Below, one piece after another: positions 23,580 through 31,366 of a stretch of 44,735 bases of DNA; positions within the stretch are counted from its first letter, which is position 1; every line of letters starts with the position of its first letter. The position numbers and the translations under genes were made by a program. Under the pieces are notes generated by a model, which worked only from the letters and a program-made list of their open reading frames with translations, made no database searches and was not told where the DNA came from. Source of the DNA: an uncultured Bacteroidota bacterium (GTDB lineage: Bacteria > Bacteroidota > Bacteroidia > UKL13-3); contig CAIYNF010000046.1 of assembly GCA_903927505.1 (NCBI GenBank), forward strand, positions 1 to 44,735. The letters are read 5' to 3'.

Positions 23580-25007
23580 TTAATAGGCTATTTGCGTAAG
23601 GTCTTCTTGGCTCACTTCTCTTTGTTCGCCACTTATTAAATTCTTTAAATTGTATTTACCTGTTTCCATTTCGTTTGATCCAATGATGCAGGCATAATTA
23701 ATTTTCAATTTATTGGCATACTCCAATTGTTTGCTAATTTTTTTGGTTACATCAGGGTAAATTTCTGCTGCAATACCTTTGGTTCGAACCGACGCGCAAA
23801 GCTCCAAAGCCCTTAATTGCGTAGCTTCATCAAAGTAACAGAAAAGTATTTTTGTTTCGTTGGCCCTTAGTGTTTCTGGAAATAAATTTAAATCTTCCAT
23901 CACATCATAAATACGGTCCAAACCAAATGAAATACCTACACCAGAAATACCAGGTAAGCCAAAAATATCTGTCAAATTATCATAACGCCCGCCGCCTCCA
24001 ATACTGGATGTAAGACTGCCTGCATTGGCTTGAACTTCCACAATAGCACCTGTGTAATAGCTCAATCCTCTGGCCAATGTTACATCTATCTGAATTTGGT
24101 TTTGGGTATTTAATGTTTTTAAGAAGGCAAACAATTTTGCAAGTTCGGTACAACCTAAAGCGCCTTCTTCTAGATGACCTAACATGGCTTCAATTTTTGG
24201 CAATGCTGCGGGGTCTTTGCTAAGTGCTAAGAATTTCAAAACAGCATCGCATTGGTCTTGGTTCAAACCTATTTTTTCTAAAATTGTTTTTACGCCCTCC
24301 ATGCCAATTTTATCAAGCTTATCTATGGCAACGGTAATGCCCATAAATTTATCTGCGGCTCCAATATATTTAGCTAATGCGCTTAATAATTTGCGGTTGT
24401 TTATTTTTATGCTTACGGGTATTTGGAGTATTGAAAATACTTCATCATACATCTTCAGTAACTCTGCCTCATTCAGTAGGCTATTGCTGCCAATCACATC
24501 GGCATCGCATTGCCAAAATTCTCTATACCTTCCTTTTTGGGGTTTGTCGGCACGCCATACCGCCTGCATTTGGTAGCGTTTAAAGGGCAGGGTGATGTCG
24601 TTTCTATTCATTACCACATAGCGGGCAAAAGGCACTGTTAAATCATATCGCAGGCCTTTTTCTGCAATAAAGGGCAAAGCCTTTTTTGCATCTAAATTGC
24701 GTAAGCTTCCATCCACAGAAGGCAGAAAGGTAGTATCTTCATTTTCCTGACCTAGGCCTTTTTCATTGTATTCAACAAGCTTATCGAGGTAATTGCCAGA
24801 ATTAATAATTTTATAAAGTAATTGATCACCCTCCTCCCCATATTTGCCGGTGAGCGTGCTAAGTTGTTCCATTGAAGGTGTTTCTAAAGGCATAAAGCCA
24901 TATTTCTTAAACACGGTTTCAATGGCGTTCAGAATATATTTTCTGCGCTGAACAGTCAAGGGGCCAAAGTCGCGGGTGCCTTGCGGTAAACTAGGTTTTT
25001 GAGCCAT
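23580..25007 (-). CDS. hisS: Histidyl-tRNA synthetase
   Basis: HisRS charges tRNA-His. The 475-residue class II enzyme has the motif 1 region near the N-terminus (PSLPQGTRDFGP, MPLETPSMEQL), motif 2 RADKPQKGRYREFWQCDADVIG (about residues 150-170), the histidine-binding LARGLSYYTG segment (about 303-312) and motif 3 GISFGLDRI (about 355). An anticodon-binding domain follows at the end. It is the first gene of hisS-hutH-nadC. A GGTTCGAACC palindrome is at 23781. A long-loop hairpin lies upstream at 25058-25109. Confidence 0.96.
   Translation of the reverse strand: MAQKPSLPQGTRDFGPLTVQRRKYILNAIETVFKKYGFMPLETPSMEQLSTLTGKYGEEGDQLLYKIINSGNYLDKLVEYNEKGLGQENEDTTFLPSVDGSLRNLDAKKALPFIAEKGLRYDLTVPFARYVVMNRNDITLPFKRYQMQAVWRADKPQKGRYREFWQCDADVIGSNSLLNEAELLKMYDEVFSILQIPVSIKINNRKLLSALAKYIGAADKFMGITVAIDKLDKIGMEGVKTILEKIGLNQDQCDAVLKFLALSKDPAALPKIEAMLGHLEEGALGCTELAKLFAFLKTLNTQNQIQIDVTLARGLSYYTGAIVEVQANAGSLTSSIGGGGRYDNLTDIFGLPGISGVGISFGLDRIYDVMEDLNLFPETLRANETKILFCYFDEATQLRALELCASVRTKGIAAEIYPDVTKKISKQLEYANKLKINYACIIGSNEMETGKYNLKNLISGEQREVSQEDLTQIAY
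23781..23790. repeat. GGTTCGAACC palindrome, copy 4
   Basis: Exact copy inside hisS, encoding Val-Arg-Thr on the minus strand. Confidence 0.6.
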
Positions 25008-25057
25008 AATTACCTGCGAATATAAGAATTGAAAATGGAGAATTATGGAAAAAGGTG

Positions 25058-25109
25058 CAATCTTAAATCAGAAAGCTAGCCTTGAGGGTCACATTCCAAT
25101 TTAAGATTG
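25058..25109. other. Long-loop inverted repeat between the DUF4293 gene and hisS
   Basis: CAATCTTAAAT (25058-25068) and ATTTAAGATTG (25099-25109) are perfect 11-bp arms around a 30-base loop. It lies just after the DUF4293 stop and about 50 bases before the hisS ATG on the minus strand, and CACCTTTTT follows the stem there. It could be a terminator of the upstream unit, or a binding site or RNA element in the hisS leader. Confidence 0.5.
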
Positions 25110-25114
25110 TTGTA

Positions 25115-25600
25115 TTACCTTATTCTATCTGCGCTTTTAACAAGTTCCTCATCTTTTTTAATGAGGAAGAAAACGCGTATATTTAAGTACACCATAAACA
25201 AAAACATACTGATGCCAAAAAGGGAAGATAGCATGAGTTTGTCTGAACTGAAATTGGGAACAAATGAATAAGCTTTAATGGCAAATGCGGCCAATAAAAC
25301 CAAGATGGCAAACATGTTTATTTGTGTAAACAGCATTTGTTTCAATCTGTTTTTAAAATTTAATAGAATATACAAGCTCAATCCAATTACAATAGAAGCC
25401 AACATTACCAATAAAATCTGCAATTGGCTATCTATTAAAATGCCATTTTCAATTTTATTAAAGTAAAATAAATTCAACACATATTCTGTGGTTGTAGTTG
25501 TTGGTTCAACATAAATTAAATGCAATGTTTGCATGCCGCATAAGCTTGCCACAATAGCAATTATTAAGCCTAAAAATACAGATTGAATGCGTTGGATCAT
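25115..25600 (-). CDS. DUF4293 four-helix membrane protein
   Basis: The 161-residue product has four hydrophobic segments (about residues 8-28, 58-80, 88-110 and 125-148) and the N-terminus MIQRIQSVFLGL typical of DUF4293, a family I know only from Bacteroidota. No catalytic motif is visible and the function is unknown. It follows the 521-residue secreted protein by 18 bases on the same strand, so the two are probably co-transcribed. Confidence 0.75.
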   Translation of the reverse strand: MIQRIQSVFLGLIIAIVASLCGMQTLHLIYVEPTTTTTEYVLNLFYFNKIENGILIDSQLQILLVMLASIVIGLSLYILLNFKNRLKQMLFTQINMFAILVLLAAFAIKAYSFVPNFSSDKLMLSSLFGISMFLFMVYLNIRVFFLIKKDEELVKSADRIR

Positions 25601-25618
25601 TGTTTGAGCTTGTTGATT

Positions 25619-27184
25619 TTATTTCTCTAAAAGTAAGGTGCCTAATTTATATTTCCTTTTGTATTCTGCATAAATTAGAATTCTATTGTCGTCTAATTGG
25701 TAATGCATTTTAGGGCGTAATATTCTTTTACCATCTGCCTTTGCAGAAAACAAAATATCACTTTCCATATCGCCATTTTCGTTGATGGTGGTAATGTTTA
25801 CTACCGCTTTTTTAGGTTTGTTCATTACATAGGCCTGACCTTCTTTTTTCTTCTTGCCAAAGTTTTTGATATTGTCGTTAAATGCGAAATACATTTTATC
25901 GTCTTTTACACCAAACACATAAGAGGAGAAATAGCCTCCGTCGTTTACAGAATACTGCGCTTTAGGAATACGCTTAATCCATTTAATACTTGCGTCTGGA
26001 TTAATGTTAACCGCAATAATATCATTGTAATAATAGTAGTAGGTTGTAGTTGTTGTTGTAACACCATTAGGACCTCTGGTAGTTGTGGTAACCACATGCA
26101 CATAGTATTGCTCTGCAACCAATATGGCGCCGCCATCTGCTTTTAATACCAAATGGTCTAAATCGTATCCATATACTTCTCTTCCTTTTCTTATTTTTCT
26201 GTCACTTAAGTAAACACTCAAAAAGTCTTTAGAAAATTCTTTATGGCCAGACGATTCTATTTCTAATTTGGCTCTATCTATTCTTAAGTAAAAAGCACCA
26301 GAGATATAATCTCCTATAGTTTTAGAGAAAAATCCAGCTGCAATAATTTTGTTTTTATCGTCTAGTCTAAAGGTAATTTCACTAATAAATAACTTGCCTA
26401 AACTCAAGTCCATTTTGGTGAACTCGTCTTTTTTGTAATCGTATTGAATAATTTTATACGTATAGTTTGGAACACCTTTGATGTTTTTGCCATCTCTGGT
26501 AACACTTGCAAGCATTACAACATTTGCATCATTGTCTATTTTGTAGGTACTGACATGGAAATTTTTGTCCTTAAATGGCATGGTAACCATTTTCTCCCAA
26601 ACGGTTTTTAAGTCGGTATCAATTACTTTATAATTAAATTTCTCGTTTTCATTTTTTGCATAAGGCTCGTCATGCATAATTAATACGCGTGCCTTGTTTT
26701 CGGCAATTTGAATAGTGAAACCACCTGAATTACGTTTTCTTTTGGCATCAATATCATCAACCTCTTTCCATTGCTCTTCTTTTTTCCCATCTAACGAATA
26801 AGTACAAGCGTATAAACTGTTTTTATCTTGTTTTTTGTCGTAGCGCGATCCAAAAACAATAATATTGGAGTTAGTTAATACGGTTCCTTCATAATCAACT
26901 TCATCTTTTAAAAATGGAACCTCAAAGTCAATTTCTTTAGAAAATACAACTTCATGCGCATTGTTGCATTTTTCAATAAAGCTTTTGGTAGATGTAAATA
27001 GGCCTCCAACCTTTACTTTAAATAGGTAATAGGCATCAGTGGTAGTTCCAATTACGCCATTAACTGTAGATTCTTTTAAATTTGACATTTCCGGTTTACC
27101 CCAATCTACCTTTACCTTTTGTGCGGTAGAATTGAAGGAAACAAGCAAAATGCTAAGTAGAATGGCTAAAAAACGGTTTTTCAT
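25619..27184 (-). CDS. Secreted protein of unknown function
   Basis: I do not recognise a family. The 521-residue product has a signal peptide (LAILLSILLVSFNSTAQ) and alternating strand-turn segments, with many FxxK and DGK turns, that suggest a beta-propeller or similar repeat fold. An odd low-complexity stretch at about residues 368-390 has two Thr runs and a Tyr run (VTTTTRGPNG, then TTTTTTYYYYYN). No lipobox or T9SS sorting domain is present, so it is likely periplasmic or outer-membrane associated. It is transcribed from a good promoter just upstream and followed by the DUF4293 gene. Confidence 0.55.
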   Translation of the reverse strand: MKNRFLAILLSILLVSFNSTAQKVKVDWGKPEMSNLKESTVNGVIGTTTDAYYLFKVKVGGLFTSTKSFIEKCNNAHEVVFSKEIDFEVPFLKDEVDYEGTVLTNSNIIVFGSRYDKKQDKNSLYACTYSLDGKKEEQWKEVDDIDAKRKRNSGGFTIQIAENKARVLIMHDEPYAKNENEKFNYKVIDTDLKTVWEKMVTMPFKDKNFHVSTYKIDNDANVVMLASVTRDGKNIKGVPNYTYKIIQYDYKKDEFTKMDLSLGKLFISEITFRLDDKNKIIAAGFFSKTIGDYISGAFYLRIDRAKLEIESSGHKEFSKDFLSVYLSDRKIRKGREVYGYDLDHLVLKADGGAILVAEQYYVHVVTTTTRGPNGVTTTTTTYYYYYNDIIAVNINPDASIKWIKRIPKAQYSVNDGGYFSSYVFGVKDDKMYFAFNDNIKNFGKKKKEGQAYVMNKPKKAVVNITTINENGDMESDILFSAKADGKRILRPKMHYQLDDNRILIYAEYKRKYKLGTLLLEK

Positions 27185-27202
27185 TGTAATTTAATTTGTT
27201 TT

Positions 27203-27233
27203 CAAACATATTAAAAAACTAGGAGAGAACAAG
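27203..27233 (-). promoter_or_regulatory. Promoter of the 521-residue protein gene
   Basis: On the minus strand CTTG (27233-27230) is followed after 19 bases by TATGTTTG (27210-27203), a full TAnnTTTG box with a TTG -33 core, 18 bases before the ATG. Confidence 0.6.
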
Positions 27234-27234
27234 G

Positions 27235-27921
27235 TTATTTCATCCTTAATTTATCTCCAAAAACTTTTTCAAACTTTTCAATTTTAGGGGCAATCACCAT
27301 GCGGCAGTAGCCTTGTTCACTGTTGTTATTATAATAGGTTTGGTGGTAATCTTCCGCAGCATAGAAATTGGAATAGGCGGTAATTTCTGTAACAATAGGA
27401 TCTTTAAATGCCCCACTTTCACTCAATTCTTTTTTGTATTTAGTGGCCAATTCTTGCTGTTTTTCATTTAAATAGAAAATAGCAGAACGGTATTGTGTGC
27501 CAACATCTTCACCTTGTCTGTTTAAAGTGGTTGGGTTATGGGTTTGCCAAAAAACCGACAACAAAGTTTCAAATGATATTTTAGTTGGGTCGAAATAAAT
27601 TTTGCAAACCTCTGCATGGCCCGTATTTCCCTCACAAACCTCCTTATAAGTGGGATTGATGGTTTCGCCACCAGCATAGCCAGAAATTACTTTTTCTACG
27701 CCATCTAATCTTTGAAAAATGGCTTCCACACACCAAAAACACCCTGAGGCAAAAATGGCCGAGTCTAAATGTTGTTCGTTTGTTATATTCATTTGCGTAT
27801 TTGTGTTTTCTTGTTTTTTAGGTTCGTTGGGGGTTTGGCATGCACCAAAGTTCAAAAGTGCAAAAATCAAGGCGATAATCCATACACCTAGCTGGGCTTT
27901 TAATTTATTTTCCATGAGCAT
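27235..27921 (-). CDS. msrA: Peptide-methionine (S)-S-oxide reductase, lipoprotein form
   Basis: MsrA repairs S-oxidised methionine in proteins. The 228-residue product has the active-site SGCFWCVEAIFQRLDGV (about residues 59-75), then GYAGGETINPTYKEVCEGNTGHAEV and the WQTHNPTT segment. An N-terminal signal with a lipobox-like FGAC before a Cys suggests export and lipid anchoring, so it would act in the cell envelope. ATG 27921 or ATG 27915 may be the start. It lies at the end of the minus-strand run SDR-flavin reductase-msrA, 9 bases after the flavin reductase stop. Confidence 0.94.
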   Translation of the reverse strand: MLMENKLKAQLGVWIIALIFALLNFGACQTPNEPKKQENTNTQMNITNEQHLDSAIFASGCFWCVEAIFQRLDGVEKVISGYAGGETINPTYKEVCEGNTGHAEVCKIYFDPTKISFETLLSVFWQTHNPTTLNRQGEDVGTQYRSAIFYLNEKQQELATKYKKELSESGAFKDPIVTEITAYSNFYAAEDYHQTYYNNNSEQGYCRMVIAPKIEKFEKVFGDKLRMK

Positions 27922-27930
27922 AAATGGTAA

Positions 27931-28548
27931 TTATTTGGCAAATTTTGCATAAGGCAAAGTGGCCATTTTTTCTACTTTGTAATAAGTGTCTAATCCTTGA
28001 ACAAGCAATGTATTTAAGCTGCTCAAGTCTATATGGTTTTCGTTTTCCGCCAATTGATGCGCTACAAATAGCTCTTGAATACTGCCTATTAAAAGAATGG
28101 TTTGGTTAGATTTTATTTCTATTTCTTCTTCTAGTTTTAAGCCAATTCTCAATGGACTTTCTGCTACATAGGGTGCACTTATGGTTTCAGAGAAAACAGG
28201 CGTAAATCCGCATGCCTCAAATTCACTTATTTCTCTAGGGTACCTTGCCGAGGTTTGATGTGCTGCCTCATAAAACGCAATTGGAACATGATTTATTGTA
28301 AAAACACCACTTGCTTTTATATTTTCATACGTATGTCGTTCCACACTTGCAGGTCTTTGCACAATGCCCATTAAAGGCGGGTTTGCCCCAATATGCACCA
28401 CCGATGAAAATATTGCCAAATTGTTTGCTCCCGCTTGGTTTTGCGTACCAATAAGCACAGCAGATTTATAGCCAGAAAGGGAATTCACCAATTTGGTTCG
28501 ATCCAATTTTTCTAATGCTAAAATACCTTCTTTGGAAACTCGGATCAT
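27931..28548 (-). CDS. Flavin reductase-like (FMN-binding split barrel) protein
   Basis: The 205-residue product has the split-barrel flavin reductase pattern: SAVLIGTQNQAGANNLAIFSSVVHIGANPPLMGIV (about residues 29-63), a later VFTINHVP strand, and a mid segment AHQTSARYPREISEFEACGF near 97-116. Such proteins bind FMN and reduce flavins or serve as partner reductases. The physiological substrate is unknown. It is between the SDR gene (4 bases upstream) and msrA (9 bases downstream), so a shared redox role is possible but not shown. Confidence 0.8.
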   Translation of the reverse strand: MIRVSKEGILALEKLDRTKLVNSLSGYKSAVLIGTQNQAGANNLAIFSSVVHIGANPPLMGIVQRPASVERHTYENIKASGVFTINHVPIAFYEAAHQTSARYPREISEFEACGFTPVFSETISAPYVAESPLRIGLKLEEEIEIKSNQTILLIGSIQELFVAHQLAENENHIDLSSLNTLLVQGLDTYYKVEKMATLPYAKFAK

Positions 28549-28552
28549 CTTT

Positions 28553-29239
28553 TTATAAATTACTTAGGCCGCCATCTATTCCTAAAATTTGTCCACTTAC
28601 CCATTTTGCCTGCAACAAGAATTGCGCCGCTTCACTGATGTCGCTTGCTTGTCCAATTCTTTTCAATGGATGTCTTTCTGCTGCTGCGCTTACCTTAATA
28701 TCCGTATCGGTTAATTTAATAGATAGGGGTGTTTGAACCAAGGAAGGCGCAATGGCATTAACCCTAATTTTTGGTGCAAACTCTGCTGCCAATGCTTTTA
28801 CCAATCCTTCAATTGCTCCTTTAGCACCTGCAATACTTGTATGGTAAGGCATCCCTTTTTGAACAGCTACAGTGCTAAATAAGATAATATTTGGGTCGTT
28901 GCCCTGTTGCAAATTGGGCAGGTATTTTTGTATCACCTTAATTGCTCCAAGGTAATTTATTTGTAAATCATTTAAGAAATCAGCTTCCTTTAATGCCCTA
29001 AACGGCTTGAGGTTTATGCTGCCAGGGCAATAAATAATGCCATCTAAAGCACCTTCCATGCTTGGAAATAAGCTTTGGTCTTGGGTAGTATCACAAGCTA
29101 GAAAACTAGCGCCAGAGAGTAAATCAGCGTTTTTTTCAATACGACTCATTACACAAACTTCTTCTGATTTGTGAAGTAAGTCCTGTGCAATTTGCAAGCC
29201 TATGCCACTGTTACCGCCAACAATTAGGTATTTTTTCAT
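28553..29239 (-). CDS. Short-chain dehydrogenase/reductase, atypical active site
   Basis: The 228-residue Rossmann protein has the cofactor loop GGNSGIG (residues 8-14), the structural NYLGAI (95-100) and catalytic Ser122 (LFSTVAV). Lys140 is present (AGAKGAIEGL), but the position four residues before it, where the catalytic Tyr of YxxxK should be, is Ile136. A Tyr is found at 132 instead, eight before the Lys. It may use another residue, act weakly, or be a binding protein. The C-terminus IGQASDISEAAQFLL and GQILGIDGGLSNL are typical. It precedes the flavin reductase gene by 4 bases. Confidence 0.85.
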   Translation of the reverse strand: MKKYLIVGGNSGIGLQIAQDLLHKSEEVCVMSRIEKNADLLSGASFLACDTTQDQSLFPSMEGALDGIIYCPGSINLKPFRALKEADFLNDLQINYLGAIKVIQKYLPNLQQGNDPNIILFSTVAVQKGMPYHTSIAGAKGAIEGLVKALAAEFAPKIRVNAIAPSLVQTPLSIKLTDTDIKVSAAAERHPLKRIGQASDISEAAQFLLQAKWVSGQILGIDGGLSNL

Positions 29240-29287
29240 ACCTCATAAACAATACGAATAGGTGTTTTGTTTGCAGTAAATAAGAAA

Positions 29288-30298
29288 TTACAAACTACTT
29301 TTTTTCAAAGCCAGAATACTAAAATCGGAATCTTCCTTTTTAATGGTATTGCTTAAACGACCTAATCCCTCAATTTCCATTTCTACTACATCGCCATCTT
29401 GCAACCATTGTGGTTTAAAGCTTGGGTTGTTTAATAAACTTGTTCCGTTTAATTCTAAAAAGCAACCAGTACCAACGGTTCCAGAACCAATCACATCACC
29501 TGGTAAAATATCTACCCCATAGGCGCAACGTTCTACTATTTCGGCAAAGGTCCAATCCATATCGCCCATATTTCCTTCGCTAACCAAAACACCATTTACC
29601 CAGCATTTCATGCTTAATTGATAGCTGTTTCCAATATGTCCAGCTTTAGGTTCTTTTTTGTAGGGTGCTAATTCATCTGGTGTTACAAAATAGGGTCCAA
29701 TTACGGTTGAAAAGTCTTTTCCTTTGGCAGGTCCAAGGTTCAACAACATTTCTTCCATTTGCAAGGTTCTAGCGCTCATGTCGTTCATAATCATGTAACC
29801 TGCAATATATTCGTCGGCATCAGCGGCTTTCATATTTCTGCCTTTTTTGCCAATAACTATTGCAGCTTCTAATTCAAAATCGAGTTTTTGAAAATGATCA
29901 GGCATGCATAAAATTTCACCAGGACCTTGAATGGCATTGTGGTTGGTGAAATAGAAAATTGGGTATTGGTCGAACTCAGGAATCATTGGAACCCCGCGGT
30001 TTCTTCTTGCTGCAGCAACATGTTGTCTAAATGCATAGCCATCTCTACAAGAGCTTGGTTGAGGAACAGGCGCAACAATGGCCACAGCACTTTCCTGTAT
30101 GCTTGGTGCTAAATTTGGATTGTTTTTCAAAGCTGCATCCAATTCCATGGCAGCCTTCATGGTAGCCTCACCGCCATTTAAGAAATCTCTCATATTATCA
30201 GGCAATGAAAAATTTAATTGGTTCAATGACCAAATATTTCCATTTTGGTAAATTCCTAATCGGGTTTTATTTTGGTGGATATAGCTTACTAATTTCAT
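29288..30298 (-). CDS. Fumarylacetoacetate hydrolase family protein
   Basis: The 336-residue product has the FAH fold with its metal site: the FEFELEAAIVIGKKG-like segment here as LDFELEAAIVIGKKG (about residues 130-144), the AGYMIMNDMSARTLQ segment (about 165-180) and the GTGCFLELNG segment (about 280). Family members cleave C-C bonds in acylpyruvates or fumarylacetoacetate. A role in tyrosine degradation is possible, but no companion genes (hppD, hmgA) are in the window. It follows the SPOR gene by 6 bases. Confidence 0.85.
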   Translation of the reverse strand: MKLVSYIHQNKTRLGIYQNGNIWSLNQLNFSLPDNMRDFLNGGEATMKAAMELDAALKNNPNLAPSIQESAVAIVAPVPQPSSCRDGYAFRQHVAAARRNRGVPMIPEFDQYPIFYFTNHNAIQGPGEILCMPDHFQKLDFELEAAIVIGKKGRNMKAADADEYIAGYMIMNDMSARTLQMEEMLLNLGPAKGKDFSTVIGPYFVTPDELAPYKKEPKAGHIGNSYQLSMKCWVNGVLVSEGNMGDMDWTFAEIVERCAYGVDILPGDVIGSGTVGTGCFLELNGTSLLNNPSFKPQWLQDGDVVEMEIEGLGRLSNTIKKEDSDFSILALKKSSL

Positions 30299-30304
30299 CT
30301 TTAT

Positions 30305-30694
30305 TTAGAGTTTAGGTAGGTTAATTTTATCTGGAACAATTAACAATTGCTTATAGTTTTTTTGCAATTGTAAAAACATTTGTTGTGCTTCTATAAGCGA
30401 ACGGTAATCGCCCACACGTAATTTAAAATAGGGCTGCTGGTAAATCAAGTATGCCGTTTCGTTTGGGAAATCTGTTTTAAATTTTTGACGCAAGGCAATG
30501 GCATTGTTTCTTTCCGAACCGGAAAATAGCTGAATACGATAGCCTGGCAGGGTTTGTTGGCTTCTGTTCGCTTCAATATTTCTATTTACAAGAGAATCTA
30601 AAAAAGGATCGCTTATAATTTTAACTGCATTTTGGGCATTCATCTTAATAGAAATGCTCAGCAATAAAATCAATAAAAAACCACCAGCTTTCAT
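30305..30694 (-). CDS. Exported SPOR-domain protein
   Basis: The 129-residue product has a signal peptide (FLLILLLSISIKMNAQ) and a C-terminal SPOR domain (about residues 52-125: GYRIQLFSGSERNNAI, then QPYFKLRVGDYRSLIEAQ). SPOR domains bind septal peptidoglycan lacking stem peptides, so a cell-division or envelope role is likely. The frame extends upstream to a TTG at 30712, but ATG 30694 yields the signal peptide and lies one base from the deoC stop. Confidence 0.85.
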   Translation of the reverse strand: MKAGGFLLILLLSISIKMNAQNAVKIISDPFLDSLVNRNIEANRSQQTLPGYRIQLFSGSERNNAIALRQKFKTDFPNETAYLIYQQPYFKLRVGDYRSLIEAQQMFLQLQKNYKQLLIVPDKINLPKL

Positions 30695-30695
30695 A

Positions 30696-31355
30696 TTAGT
30701 CTTCTGGTTCAAATTTTACTAAATCAATACTCGCCGAAGAACCAATTCTATCTGCACCAGCAGCAACTAATTCTAATGCAAATGCTTTTGTTTTGATTCC
30801 GCCTGCTGCCTTAATTTTTGTTTTAGCAGGCAGTGATTTGCGCATTAATTTAACCGCTTCAACAGTTGCTCCTGTTGGTCCAAAGCCGGTAGATGTTTTT
30901 ACAAAATCTGCCTCACAATCTGCACAAATTTTGCAAATGGTTTTAATTTCTTCATCGCTCAAATAGCATGTTTCAATAATTACTTTGGCTTGTTTGTTTT
31001 GCAAATGACAGGCAGTAATAACAGATTGAATATCGTTTTGTACCGTTGCAATGTCTCCGCTTTTAAACGCCGAAATATTTATCACCATATCAATTTCTTG
31101 CGCGCCAGCTGTTATAGCTTTCTTGGCATCTTCTACCTTACTAGAAACATTTGAATAGCCTAAAGGAAAACCAATTACTGCAATGATTTTTACATCATTT
31201 TTCTTGATTGTTTTTTTTGCCAGCTGAACAAAATAAGGAGCTACGCAAACCCCATAAAAATTATTCTCTACTGCTTCATTACATAATTGTATAATATCCT
31301 CTGCAGTAGCCGTAGGCTTGAGGTTTGTATGTTCTATTTTATTTGCTAAGCTCAT
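30696..31355 (-). CDS. deoC: Deoxyribose-phosphate aldolase
   Basis: DeoC splits 2-deoxyribose 5-phosphate to glyceraldehyde 3-phosphate and acetaldehyde. The 219-residue product begins MSLANKIEHTNLKPTAT and has the EIDMVINISAFKSGD segment (about residues 85-99), VIIETCYLSDEE, the Schiff-base lysine segment ADFVKTSTGFGPTGATVE (Lys about 150) and the second lysine IKAAGGIKT. The open frame starts further up within secA, but ATG 31355 matches the family start. It follows secA by 11 bases. Confidence 0.95.
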   Translation of the reverse strand: MSLANKIEHTNLKPTATAEDIIQLCNEAVENNFYGVCVAPYFVQLAKKTIKKNDVKIIAVIGFPLGYSNVSSKVEDAKKAITAGAQEIDMVINISAFKSGDIATVQNDIQSVITACHLQNKQAKVIIETCYLSDEEIKTICKICADCEADFVKTSTGFGPTGATVEAVKLMRKSLPAKTKIKAAGGIKTKAFALELVAAGADRIGSSASIDLVKFEPED

Positions 31356-31366
31356 TGTTTTGTTTT

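Noticed and set aside
25008-25114. T-box leader for hisS
   Set aside because: No T-box bulge sequence or specifier loop is visible; the gap is only about 107 bases.
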